Positions 26,201 to 34,634 of a DNA stretch of 64,000 nt are shown here, piece after piece. The stretch spans positions 118,965 to 182,964 of the forward strand of contig NZ_BRVS01000018.1 in NCBI RefSeq assembly GCF_026011795.1, read 5' to 3'. The stretch is from Arthrobacter mangrovi. Lineage in GTDB: Bacteria > Actinomycetota > Actinomycetes > Actinomycetales > Micrococcaceae. A program made the translations under genes and the position numbers. Numbering within the stretch: the stretch's first letter is position 1; each line of letters begins with the position of its first letter. A model generated the notes under the pieces. The model saw only the letters and a list, made by a program, of their open reading frames with translations. It had not been told where the DNA came from and made no database searches.

Positions 26201-27970
26201 TCAGGCATCCCGCCCGCTCGGAGTTTTTCCCCGCACCCGGTCCGCCCGGCGCTTCACCGCGCGGAGGAGCCTCCGGGCGCGGGCCCGGTTGGAAACGGGC
26301 GGACGGGGGCCGAGCAGGGAAGCCTTCAGGCTCCCGTCCGGTGCCGCCTCTAGCCTGACCCGCCGGCCCGTGGCCATCGTGTGGATGGCCCCGCCGGCGC
26401 TGAGCGAGACATGGGCTTCGTAGAGGCCTGGCTCCAGGCCCGCCAGGGTCACCCCGGCGAAGCGGGGCGTGGCGAAGCGGGCATGGGTGTGGCTCTTCGG
26501 GCCGTCGCCGAAATAGTCGGCGGGCTCGGTGACCCGGGCACCGGCCAGCGGCACGGACCAGATGCTGGTTGCGGAGGCCAGCACGAGGTAATAGCGGCCG
26601 GATTCCCAGCCGGTCATCGACGTGCCCCGGACAGCGAAGGTGCCGTCGAAATGGATCCGGTCCCCGCGCGCCCACTGGCTCTTGATGTCGAACACGGCCT
26701 GATGCGGCGCATTTCCGAGGATCGGGCGCTTGCGCAGCACGGTGCCTTTGCTGTCGGACGCGAAGGTGATGAGGTCGCCGCCGTCGTTGCTTTCCGTCAC
26801 CGTCCGTGTGGTGGAGACACAGGCGGCGGTCTGCTCGGCTGATTCCGCGGTGAGCGCCAGCGAGGCCTCGTAGTCGCCGCGGGGCAGGCCGGAGAGGTCA
26901 AGTCCGTCGTGCGGTGCCCGGAACTTGCCGAAGCGGTAGTCGCAGAAGAAGTCCTCGTAGTGCGTCTGGTAGATGCCGCGGTCCTGGACCTGGACCAGCG
27001 GGAATTCGTGCCGCCCCTGCCTGCCTTGCAGGACCAGGGACGTTCCCAAGGCTCCAGGCCGGTCCGCTGCATGGCCGCGCAGGAATGCCACTCCCTGCGG
27101 GAAGAACTTCGGGCCGGCCAGCCTGCCGTCCCGAAGGTCCACGACGGCCGCCGAGGAGCTCCGCTGCTTCCGCAGGCCGGCCGCCGCTGTTTCCGGGTCC
27201 TGCCGGTAGCCGTTGCGCACTTCACCGTACCTGGGCGCGACATTCTCGCCGAGGGCGTACAGTACGGAAAGCAGCAGCGGCATGTTGTAGCGGGTGACGT
27301 CCGAGTGCTCGTTGACGAGGTCGGAATCCGTCTCGATGTAGTTGAAGTTGGAGTATCGCCGCAGCAAGGGGAGCGCTGGTTCCACCTGCTCCGCGTGGAA
27401 CTGGTCCTGCACCGCGCTGAACACATAGATATTCCGGTCGCGGCGGGCGTCCCCGGCGACCGCATCGGGCAGCAGGCTGTCGAGCAGTTGCCGCTCTTCA
27501 CCGCTGCCGGTGCGGGTCAGGTGGCGGTGGATGACCGGACGGTGCTTGGCCGTGTGGCTGCCGACGTAGATCTGGGGAGCGCTGGCCACAATGTTCGGGA
27601 AGTCGTACTTGATGCCGAAATAGAGCGCGGCGAACCCGCCCTTCGAAAAGCCGACCAGCGTGCAGTCGTCGTGGCCAAGCCCCAGCCGCTCCAGTTCGCG
27701 GTCGATGGCGGCAATGACCGCTCGCTCGACGGAGAAGTCCAGGCCGTTGCAGAGGTAGTAGGAGTACTGGCCGCCGAAATCATCCTTCAGCCACAGCCAG
27801 TTCGCCTGGCTGTCCCGCGAACCGCGGCCGTCGAACTCGTAGCTGTCGATCGGGCGGATCCCGGCGAACATGACAATGAGATGCCGCCGGTCGAGTTTGG
27901 CGGGGCGGCTCTTGCAGTGGACCGTCACGCCTTCGTGGACCAGCGTGTGCTCGGTTTGTTCCCGCGCCAT
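26201..27970 (-). CDS. Asp2-like alpha/beta hydrolase with duplicated C-terminal beta module
   Basis: A 589-residue protein without signal peptide. Residues 28-240 form an alpha/beta-hydrolase domain like Asp2 of accessory Sec systems: nucleophile Ser109 in LVGFSKGGFAAL, a likely acid in FSAVQDQFHAE (Asp189), and HSDVTRYNMPLLL with His222. Asp2 acetylates sugars on serine-rich glycoproteins, so an O-acyltransferase or esterase role on a surface glycan is plausible. Residues 275-530 hold two similar beta-rich repeats (compare 350-376 with 499-525: GLPRGDYEASLAL and GLEPGLYEAHVSL). The tail is Arg/Lys-rich. No SecA2/SecY2 genes are nearby. It follows yaaA by 4 nt. Confidence 0.75.
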   Translation of the reverse strand: MAREQTEHTLVHEGVTVHCKSRPAKLDRRHLIVMFAGIRPIDSYEFDGRGSRDSQANWLWLKDDFGGQYSYYLCNGLDFSVERAVIAAIDRELERLGLGHDDCTLVGFSKGGFAALYFGIKYDFPNIVASAPQIYVGSHTAKHRPVIHRHLTRTGSGEERQLLDSLLPDAVAGDARRDRNIYVFSAVQDQFHAEQVEPALPLLRRYSNFNYIETDSDLVNEHSDVTRYNMPLLLSVLYALGENVAPRYGEVRNGYRQDPETAAAGLRKQRSSSAAVVDLRDGRLAGPKFFPQGVAFLRGHAADRPGALGTSLVLQGRQGRHEFPLVQVQDRGIYQTHYEDFFCDYRFGKFRAPHDGLDLSGLPRGDYEASLALTAESAEQTAACVSTTRTVTESNDGGDLITFASDSKGTVLRKRPILGNAPHQAVFDIKSQWARGDRIHFDGTFAVRGTSMTGWESGRYYLVLASATSIWSVPLAGARVTEPADYFGDGPKSHTHARFATPRFAGVTLAGLEPGLYEAHVSLSAGGAIHTMATGRRVRLEAAPDGSLKASLLGPRPPVSNRARARRLLRAVKRRADRVRGKTPSGRDA

Positions 27971-27974
27971 CCGC

Positions 27975-28742
27975 TCAGCCCTCCAGGATGATGCTCAGGG
28001 CGTGCGGCTTCCGTCCGGTGCCGGGGGTCAGTTCGGCCCGCCACTTCTCCTCCGCTGCCTTGAGCAGCGCCTCAGGTGTGGCCGGAGCCTTGCCGCGGCG
28101 GGTCAGGAGGTGCCGGGCGAGTTCTCCGCGGGTGTGCTTGGCGAAGTGCGAGACGACGGTGCGCTTGCCGGCGCGCTCCTGGACGACGTTGACCGCCACC
28201 GTGCTCTCCGCCGGCGGCGCCCAGGCGGCGGCGTAGCTGCTCGAACGGCAGTCGACAACCAGCTGCCCGTCTGCGCGGTCGTCCAGCGCCGCGGGCAGGT
28301 GCTTCTTCCAGTAACCGGCGAGCTTGCCCGTCTCGGGAAGCCCGACGGACATGGACAGCCGGTAGGCCGGAATGCGGTCGGCGAAGCCGATCGCACCCCA
28401 GAGCGCAGAGATCACGACGACGGCGGCGTCCGCCTTGCGCTTCTGCGCGGCGGTCATGCTGGCGTAGCCGAGCGCGTCGTACAGGACCCCCGAGTAGACG
28501 GTGTGCGCCGGTGCCGACGGTTCGGCCTCCAGGCGCCTGTTGCGCTCCACTTCTTCGGCCAGGGAAGCGCCCACGCCCAGGAGCGCCAGGGCTTCCGGAT
28601 GGGAACTCGCATTGGCCAGCGCGGCGAGGACTTCCTGGCGCGGACCGTTCAGCTCGGCAAAGCTCAACTCGGCGAGTTCGAACGGAAGGCCCTTCTCAGC
28701 GGCCGTCTTTCCTTCGGAGGGTGGGAGCAGAATCAGCACCAT
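27975..28742 (-). CDS. yaaA: YaaA family peroxide-stress protein
   Basis: A 255-residue protein of the YaaA/DUF328 family, which in E. coli limits intracellular iron and DNA damage under peroxide stress. The N-terminus MVLILLPPSEGKT, the block YSGVLYDALGYASM, ISALWGAIGFADRIPAYRLSM and the late VSHFAKHTRGELARHL are characteristic. It is the first gene of a two-gene unit with the Asp2-like gene downstream (4-nt gap). Its promoter lies in the 85 bp that separate it from the divergent rnpB. Confidence 0.93.
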   Translation of the reverse strand: MVLILLPPSEGKTAAEKGLPFELAELSFAELNGPRQEVLAALANASSHPEALALLGVGASLAEEVERNRRLEAEPSAPAHTVYSGVLYDALGYASMTAAQKRKADAAVVVISALWGAIGFADRIPAYRLSMSVGLPETGKLAGYWKKHLPAALDDRADGQLVVDCRSSSYAAAWAPPAESTVAVNVVQERAGKRTVVSHFAKHTRGELARHLLTRRGKAPATPEALLKAAEEKWRAELTPGTGRKPHALSIILEG

Positions 28743-28827
28743 AAGAGCTTACAGACCGGCAGCCGCGAATCCGGGTCCGCCTCTGCATCGATGTCGGGCC
28801 GGGACACGCGCGGCTGTATTGTGGGAG

Positions 28828-29221
28828 AAGGACAGGTTGGCTGGGCGATCGCGTTGGCTGCCCGCGGGCAGCTGCCGAGGAAAGTCCGGGCTCCGCAGGG
28901 CAGGGTGGTGGGTAACGCCCACTCGGGGAGACCCGCAGGCAAGTGCCACAGAAAACAGACCGCCAGGGCCGCTCGCGCGGCGCCTGGTAAGGGTGAAACG
29001 GCGGTGTAAGAGACCACCAGTGTCCCGGGTGACCGGGACAGCTAGGTAAACCCCACCCGGAGCAAGGCCAGACAGGGCACGTTCGAGGGCCGCCCGCCCG
29101 AGTGCCCGGGTAGGCCGCTTGAGGGCACCGGCAACGGTGCTCCTAGATGGATGATCGCTACCCTGCACGGGGAAACCGGTGCAGGTGACAGAACCCGGCT
29201 CACAGGCCAACCTGTCCCACC
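28828..29221 (+). ncRNA. rnpB: RNase P RNA, bacterial class A
   Basis: Catalytic RNA that removes the 5' leader of pre-tRNAs. Helix P1 is formed by GGACAGGTTGGC (28830-28841) and GCCAACCTGTCC (29206-29217). The conserved CR-I core GAGGAAAGTCCGGGCTCC follows on the 5' side, and the 3' core AGAACCCGGCTCACAGG is present. Internal P10-P12, P15 (GGTAAACCCCACCCGGAGCAA) and P18-type stems can be traced. The ends are estimated from P1 and may be off by several bases. Placed between yaaA and gap. Confidence 0.95.
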
Positions 29222-29233
29222 TTGTACGGCCGC

Positions 29234-29249
29234 TGTGAGTGACTTCACA
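29234..29249 (+). promoter_or_regulatory. CRP/GlxR-type site upstream of gap
   Basis: TGTGA (29234-29238), six bases, TCACA (29245-29249): a perfect match to the cAMP-receptor consensus used by CRP and actinobacterial GlxR/Crp. It lies 33 nt before a TAAAAT hexamer (29282-29287) that could be the gap -10, and just after rnpB. Binding has not been shown. Confidence 0.6.
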
Positions 29250-29443
29250 CGTAACCGATTCGTGGGTGTGACCGGATTCCCTAAAATGGAAGCGGGCAAC
29301 ACCCAACAGCACTGAGCCAGCCGAGGCGACTGTGTGTTCTGCGCGAAGAGCATTCGACTTCGCTGCGGGGTTTCGCCGCGGAATTCGCGGCGGGGTACAA
29401 CCGGGATCGAGGAAGACCCCGGCTGATGTAGGAAGGTAACTCT

Positions 29444-30919
29444 GTGAACCAGAAGTCTGAAGCGGCCCTGGATACGTGGATCAACCGCGAAGCGCTCGCT
29501 GAAACGATGATTCCGCTGATTGGCCGTTTGTACCGCGAGAACAATGTGGTCACGTCCATCCATGGCCGCAGCCTGATCAACCAGTCCGTCGTGGGCATTC
29601 TCAAGGCCCACCGCTTCGCCCGCCAGATCGACGAGGTGGAGCTGCCGCTGGAAGAAACCTTCCCCGTGCTGCAGGCTCTGACCGAACTCGAGCTGGGCGC
29701 AGGCTCGGTCGACCTGGCCCGCCTGCTGGGCAAGTTCAAGGACGAAGGCGCAGGCCGCGACCTCAAGGAGTTCCTGCGCGGGGAACTCTCGGGAATCGTC
29801 GGCAAGCGCGGTGAAGACACCCGCACCAGCACCGACGTCGTGCTGTACGGCTTCGGCCGCATCGGCCGCCTGCTCGCCCGGATCCTGATCGGGCACTCCG
29901 GCGGCGGACACGGCCTGCGGCTGCGCGCTGTGGTGGTCCGCAAGGGCAGCGAGAACGACCTGGTCAAGCGCGCCAGCCTGCTGCGCCGCGACTCAGTCCA
30001 TGGACCCTTCGAGGGCACCATCTCCGTGGACGAGGAAGCCAACACCATCCTCGCCAACGGCACCCTGATCCAGTTCATCTACTCCAACGATCCGTCCACG
30101 GTGGATTACACCCAGTACGGCATCGAGGACGCCATCGTCGTCGACAACACCGGCAAGTGGCGCGACGAGGCCGGGCTGTCCCAGCACCTGCAGTGCCCGG
30201 GTGTGTCCCGCGTTGTGCTCACGGCCCCGGGCAAGGGAAACCTGAAGAACATCGTCCACGGCGTGAACCATAAGGACATCACCGCCGAGGACAAGATCGT
30301 CTCGGCCGCATCCTGCACGACCAACGCGATCACCCCGGTCCTCAAGGCGCTCAACGACAAGTACGGCATCATTCATGGCCACGTCGAGACCGTGCACTCG
30401 TACACCAATGACCAGAACCTGATCGACAACTTCCACAAGGGTTCCCGCCGCGGCCGTTCGGCTGCGCTGAACATGGTCCTGACCGAGACCGGTGCCGCCA
30501 AGGCCGTGGCCAAGGCGCTGCCCGAGCTGGAGGGCAAGCTGACCGGCAATGCCATCCGCGTTCCCACCCCGGACGTGTCCATGGCCATCCTGAACCTCAA
30601 CCTGGAGCAGGAAGCAACCAAGGACGAGCTCAACAGCTACCTGCGCGCGGTGTCGCTGGACTCCGACCTGCACAAGCAGATCGACTACATCGCATCGCCG
30701 GAGGTCGTCTCCACGGACTTCGTCGGATCGCGCCGCGCCGGCATCGTGGACGGGCTGGCGACCATCGCCAACGGCAAGAACGCCGTGCTCTACGTCTGGT
30801 ACGACAACGAGTTCGGCTACAGCTGCCAGGTTATCCGCGTCCTGGAGGAAATCGCGGGGGTCCACCCGCAGCAGTTCCCCGTCGTCGCCAACGAGCCGCT
30901 CGCCGAGGCGATCGGCTGA
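29444..30919 (+). CDS. gap: Glyceraldehyde-3-phosphate dehydrogenase, N-terminally extended type
   Basis: Glycolytic/gluconeogenic dehydrogenase. The catalytic domain begins near residue 130 with GFGRIG (136-141); nucleophile Cys291 is in SAASCTTNAITPVL, and the tail has WYDNEFGYSCQV. A helical extension of about 128 residues precedes the usual fold, as in the corynebacterial GapB group (about 480-490 residues), which works mainly in gluconeogenesis. Whether this copy does the same is inference, and NAD versus NADP preference is not decided here. The GTG start has AGGAAGG 7 nt upstream. A strong terminator follows. Confidence 0.93.
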   Translation: MNQKSEAALDTWINREALAETMIPLIGRLYRENNVVTSIHGRSLINQSVVGILKAHRFARQIDEVELPLEETFPVLQALTELELGAGSVDLARLLGKFKDEGAGRDLKEFLRGELSGIVGKRGEDTRTSTDVVLYGFGRIGRLLARILIGHSGGGHGLRLRAVVVRKGSENDLVKRASLLRRDSVHGPFEGTISVDEEANTILANGTLIQFIYSNDPSTVDYTQYGIEDAIVVDNTGKWRDEAGLSQHLQCPGVSRVVLTAPGKGNLKNIVHGVNHKDITAEDKIVSAASCTTNAITPVLKALNDKYGIIHGHVETVHSYTNDQNLIDNFHKGSRRGRSAALNMVLTETGAAKAVAKALPELEGKLTGNAIRVPTPDVSMAILNLNLEQEATKDELNSYLRAVSLDSDLHKQIDYIASPEVVSTDFVGSRRAGIVDGLATIANGKNAVLYVWYDNEFGYSCQVIRVLEEIAGVHPQQFPVVANEPLAEAIG

Positions 30920-30941
30920 CCTGGCCCCGACTGGTCCGGCT

Positions 30942-30984
30942 GAAAGTGCCGGCCGCGCCCCCCTGTGGCGCGGCCGGCACTTTC
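30942..30984 (+). terminator. Intrinsic terminator of gap
   Basis: A perfect 18-bp stem (30942-30959 with 30967-30984), 7-nt loop, ends in TTTC and a short T tract, 22 nt after the gap stop. Confidence 0.88.
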
Positions 30985-31031
30985 GTTTGCGGCTATGGCT
31001 TTTGCCGCAGCCGTGTTCCTAGAATGTCCCC

Positions 31032-31238
31032 ATGACTGAGACAGAGCTGACGCGTTGGGAAAAGGCCCAGGCCAACCACAAGGAAGCCGTCCGCCTGCTG
31101 GAGGACGCCAAGGCCGCGTTTGCCCGCGGCGAAGTTCCGCAGAAGCGCGTGGACGAGCTGACCAGGCTCAAGGACATCGCCACGGAGGATTACCTGCGCT
31201 GCGAAAAGGAGCACCGCTCCGGCTTCACGGACTACTGA
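31032..31238 (+). CDS. Small helical hypothetical protein
   Basis: A 68-residue charged protein, predicted to be almost fully helical (MTETELTRWEKAQANHKE, ARGEVPQKRVDELTRLKDIA), with no membrane segment or known domain. It starts at ATG 31032 after the gap terminator and therefore has its own promoter or weak readthrough. Codon use is like its neighbours, which supports it being real. Function unknown. Confidence 0.7.
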   Translation: MTETELTRWEKAQANHKEAVRLLEDAKAAFARGEVPQKRVDELTRLKDIATEDYLRCEKEHRSGFTDY

Positions 31239-31265
31239 CGGCGGCAGGGCCGGCCGGCACGGAAC

Positions 31266-31838
31266 TTAGTGGCCGAACGGATCGGGATCCACGCCCGGCA
31301 TCCACGTCTGCCCGGGTATGCCCCAGCCGGCATTCTTGATGTGCTTGCGCGCCCGTTTGCCCCAGCGGCCGTCGAGGCGGTCGATATAGAGCTTGCCGTC
31401 CAGATGGTCGTATTCGTGCTGCATGACCCGCGCGAACCATCCGGTGGCCTCGAAGTCCAGCGGGTTCCCGTGTTCGTCGAAGCCGCGGACACGTACCCAC
31501 TCCGCGCGCTTGAGCGGATAGGACAGCCCGGGCACCGACAGGCAGCCTTCGACTTCGTCGTCCGGATCCGGCTCGGCGCCGGACACCTTGCCGAGGGTGA
31601 CCGAAGGATTGACGACGACGCCGCGTTCGGGAACGCCGTCGTCGTTCGCGTAGTGGTAGGTGTAGAGGCGGAGGCCGACGCCGATCTGCGGCGCGGCGAG
31701 GCCGACGCCGTGGGCCTCGTCCATCGTCTCGTACATGTCCCGGACGAGTTCGCGCAGTTCGTCGTTGAAGTCTTCCACGGCGGCAGCGCGGCGGTGCAGG
31801 ACCGGTTCCCCGGTGATGGTGACGGGACGGATCGTCAT
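31266..31838 (-). CDS. def: Peptide deformylase
   Basis: Removes the N-formyl group from nascent proteins. The three metal motifs are complete: GVGLAAPQIG (44-53), EGCLSVPG with Cys99, and HEYDHLDG with His141, Glu142 and His145. ATG 31838 (MTIRPVTITGEPVL) follows GGAG with good spacing; longer in-frame starts would run into the tRNA-His region. At 190 residues it is typical of actinobacterial type 1 enzymes. Confidence 0.96.
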   Translation of the reverse strand: MTIRPVTITGEPVLHRRAAAVEDFNDELRELVRDMYETMDEAHGVGLAAPQIGVGLRLYTYHYANDDGVPERGVVVNPSVTLGKVSGAEPDPDDEVEGCLSVPGLSYPLKRAEWVRVRGFDEHGNPLDFEATGWFARVMQHEYDHLDGKLYIDRLDGRWGKRARKHIKNAGWGIPGQTWMPGVDPDPFGH

Positions 31839-31934
31839 GCTTCTCCTCATGTGGCACGGCCGGAAAAAGCGAAGAGCCGCCTGGAGATGTTCCATGCGGC
31901 TCTTGCCGGGTCGGCGTGGACGCCAAACCCTAAA

Positions 31935-32011
31935 TGGGGTGAGTAACGGGGATTGAACCCGCGACCTCCTGGACCACAACCAGGCGCTCTGCCAGCTGAG
32001 CTATACCCACC
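31935..32011 (-). tRNA. tRNA-His (anticodon GUG)
   Basis: The minus-strand cloverleaf has acceptor GTGGGTA pairing with TACTCAC, D-arm AGCTCAGCTGGCAGAGC, anticodon loop TTGTGGT and T-arm GGGTTCAATCCC. The histidine-specific extra G at the 5' end (32011) pairs with discriminator C (31938). The CCA end is encoded (31935-31937), unlike the other two tRNAs in the window. Confidence 0.97.
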
Positions 32012-32042
32012 ATATGCCTCCTTGTTCCTCCCGGCAGACTCC

Positions 32043-32069
32043 ACTCTAGCGGTTCCTGCCGGTCTTCAA
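32043..32069 (-). promoter_or_regulatory. Possible tRNA-His promoter
   Basis: On the minus strand TTGAAG (32064-32069) and TAGAGT (32043-32048) are separated by 15 nt, about 30 nt ahead of the tRNA. The spacer is shorter than ideal, so this is tentative. Confidence 0.35.
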
Positions 32070-32176
32070 CCACAAAAGGCAACGCAGATTAGTCTACATG
32101 TCCGGCGGGGTGGTTTTAGCCAATTCGGGCGTTTTTGGCCCGATTTCCACTAAATGTGGCCCACCTAACATCGGTG

Positions 32177-32791
32177 CTACTCAACGGCGGAGGCGGAGAC
32201 GGATGCGGCGATCTGCTTGGCCGCCGCCGAGTCGGGGCCGGGGGAGGGGACGAAGACGGCCTGCCGGTAGTAGCGCAGTTCGTTGATCGAATCCTTGATG
32301 TCGCCCAAGGCCCGGTGTCCGCCGCTCTTGGCCGGAGCCTGGAAGTAGGCTCGCGTGAACCACCGGCGGGAGAGTTCCTTGATCGTGGAGACATCGATGA
32401 TGCGGTAGTGCAGGTGCTCGATGACGCGGGGCATGTCGCGGGCGAGGAAGTTGCGGTCGGTGCCTACGGAGTTGCCGGCGAGCTGGGCCTTGCGCGGTTC
32501 GGGGACCCATTTGGTGATGTACTCCATCACGCGGTCTTCCGCCTCGCTCATCGAAACGCCCGACGGAAGCTCGTCCAGCAGTTTCGAAGTGGTGTGCATC
32601 TGGCGGACGAAGTCGCCCATCTGCGCCAATGCCTCCTCGGCCGGCTTGACGATGACGTCGACGCCTTCGCCGAGGACATTGAGCTCCGAGTCGGTGACGA
32701 GGACGGCTACTTCGATCAGGGCGTCCTTTTCCAGGTCGAGCCCGGTCATTTCACAATCTATCCAGACAATATGTTCATTAGAGATAGGCAC
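32177..32791 (-). CDS. orn: Oligoribonuclease
   Basis: 3'-5' exonuclease that degrades dinucleotides and other nanoRNAs, essential in many bacteria. DEDDh residues: Asp12 and Glu14 in VWIDCEMTGLD, Asp in GTDRNFLARDMP, and His/Asp in GGHRALGDIKDSI. GTG 32791 gives the family start PISNEHIVWIDCEMTG; GGAG lies very close to it, so initiation may be modest. A C-terminal Ala/Ser-rich tail (about residues 188-204) exceeds the E. coli protein. Confidence 0.95.
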   Translation of the reverse strand: MPISNEHIVWIDCEMTGLDLEKDALIEVAVLVTDSELNVLGEGVDVIVKPAEEALAQMGDFVRQMHTTSKLLDELPSGVSMSEAEDRVMEYITKWVPEPRKAQLAGNSVGTDRNFLARDMPRVIEHLHYRIIDVSTIKELSRRWFTRAYFQAPAKSGGHRALGDIKDSINELRYYRQAVFVPSPGPDSAAAKQIAASVSASAVE

Positions 32792-33032
32792 CGCTCCAAT
32801 GTACCGCGTCGGCCCTCCGGCCAGTCGTTCCGGACCGCCCACGCGGCGGGCCCTGCCGGGGCGGCGATGGGTCCGAATGCTAGAATTCGCTGTTAGGCAC
32901 CCCCGCGGCATGGGCCCGCGGCAGCCTCCTTGCCCGCCGTTCCCGGGGAACGCCGCCGCGCGGCGTGGCAACCGGCCCAGCAGTGTGCCGTGACTGACCT
33001 GACCGCCCGGATGGATTGGATATGGCGAGACC

Positions 33033-34562
33033 ATGACAGCGAGCATGCCCGCTGCTGAAGCGACCGGCTCCGCCAAGGGGCGCGAAGGAGGCGGGCAGTC
33101 GGCGCGGAGCATCATCGAAGGCACTATCGGCTCCTTCCTGATGTTCTTCGGTTCGCTCGGGGTCGGCTGGCTGGCATCGATTTCCGAACTGCGCCGCTGG
33201 CCGCTGTTGATCTGGCTTCGGGTAGAACCGGCCGGCGTCGTCCTCTCCGTGGTGCTGCTGGCGCTCGGCGGCATGCTCCTGGTCCGTTCCTGGCTGCGCC
33301 TGGGCCAGCGCTTCACTGTGTGGGGCGCGGAGTCCCGCAGGGCGACCTACACCGCGATCATCGCGTGGGGGATTCCGCTGGCGTTCAGCATCCCGCTGTT
33401 CAGCCGGGATGTGTATGCCTATATCGCCCAGGGCAAGGTGATGGTCAACAACCTGAACCCCTATGTGGACGGGTACGACCAGCTCTCCAATTACCTGCAG
33501 ACAGGGGCCGACGACCTTTGGGCGCAGAGCCCCACGCCCTACGGGCCGGTCTTCCTGTGGATGGAAGAGTTCGTCGTCTGGCTGACGGGCGGCCACCCCG
33601 AGTTCTCCATCATTCTGTTCCGCATCATTGCCCTGGCCGGGGCGGCCATGTGCGTCTACTACGGTCCGAAGCTGGCGGAACTGCACGGGATCAACCCGAA
33701 CCGCGCGCTCTGGCTGGCCTGCGCCAATCCGCTCTTCCTGACCACCTTCATCGCCAGCGTGCATAACGACGCCCTGATGCTGGGGCTGGCCCTCGGCGGC
33801 CTGTACCTCGCTGCGGTGGGGAAGCCGCTGCGGGGCATCCTGCTCGTGACGCTCTCCGTCGGCATCAAGCCGATCACGCTGATCTTCCTGCCGTTCCTGG
33901 GGCTCCTCTGGGCCGGCAAGGGCGCCAGCTGGCCGCGCAAGTTCTTCTACTGGGCCGTGACCGCAGGCCTGTCGCTGGGAATCCTTGGCGTCCTCGGCGT
34001 GATCAACGGATTCGGGTTCGGCTGGGTCTCGGCCTTGAGCACCCCCGGGAGCATCTGGATCTGGTACGCCCCGATCGGCCTCCTCGGCGCGGCCCTGGGC
34101 GGCATGTTCGATGCCTTCTCCCTGGACGGGGAGACGGTGACCTGGCTGGTACATAAGACGGGCACGGCACTGTCGATCGCCGTCGTACTGTGGATGATGT
34201 TCCGCGGGAGGCACGAGCTGATCGTGCGCCGCCTGGCGCTGGCCATGGCAGCGGTGGTGCTGCTGGCACCGATCATCCAGGCCTGGTACGTGGTCTGGCT
34301 GCTGCCGCTGTTCGCGGCGACCGGCATCCGTAATGATTGGCAGGTGCGGACTGTGTACTCGGTCACATCGTTCCTGATGGTCTATGCCATCGCGGACCAG
34401 CTGGACATCTTCCCGTACATCGCGATCGACCTGAACGCGGCCCGGCTGCTGGCCGCGTTCGTGGCCGTTGCCTTCGCGGTCTACCTGATCTTTTTCGACC
34501 CCAGGACGCGCAGGCTTTTCCGGAAGGAATACCGGGACGCGGCCGACGACAGGCTGTTCTGA
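33033..34562 (+). CDS. mptB: Polyprenol-phosphate-mannose-dependent alpha-(1->6)-mannosyltransferase, MptB-like
   Basis: A multi-spanning GT-C glycosyltransferase, 509 residues with about 12-13 membrane segments. The conserved acidic loop SRDVYAYIAQGK (Asp126) and the following NPYVDGYDQL and TPYGPVFLWME are the substrate-facing region; ASVHNDALMLGL and WYVVWLLPLF are also family-typical. MptB builds the alpha-1,6-mannan core of lipomannans in mycobacteria and corynebacteria. Micrococcaceae also make lipomannan, so this role is reasonable. It begins the run of envelope genes in this window. Confidence 0.85.
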   Translation: MTASMPAAEATGSAKGREGGGQSARSIIEGTIGSFLMFFGSLGVGWLASISELRRWPLLIWLRVEPAGVVLSVVLLALGGMLLVRSWLRLGQRFTVWGAESRRATYTAIIAWGIPLAFSIPLFSRDVYAYIAQGKVMVNNLNPYVDGYDQLSNYLQTGADDLWAQSPTPYGPVFLWMEEFVVWLTGGHPEFSIILFRIIALAGAAMCVYYGPKLAELHGINPNRALWLACANPLFLTTFIASVHNDALMLGLALGGLYLAAVGKPLRGILLVTLSVGIKPITLIFLPFLGLLWAGKGASWPRKFFYWAVTAGLSLGILGVLGVINGFGFGWVSALSTPGSIWIWYAPIGLLGAALGGMFDAFSLDGETVTWLVHKTGTALSIAVVLWMMFRGRHELIVRRLALAMAAVVLLAPIIQAWYVVWLLPLFAATGIRNDWQVRTVYSVTSFLMVYAIADQLDIFPYIAIDLNAARLLAAFVAVAFAVYLIFFDPRTRRLFRKEYRDAADDRLF

Positions 34563-34634
34563 CCCGCGGCAGGGCGGGCCGCGAGGCGGCCGCCTCCGAA
34601 GGCAGCGGCAGCAGAGAGTGGAGATACTGGAGCA

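Noticed and set aside
32119..32147. Small hairpin (TCGGGC...GCCCGA) as an orn terminator
   Set aside because: The stem is only about six base pairs and no T run follows on the minus strand.
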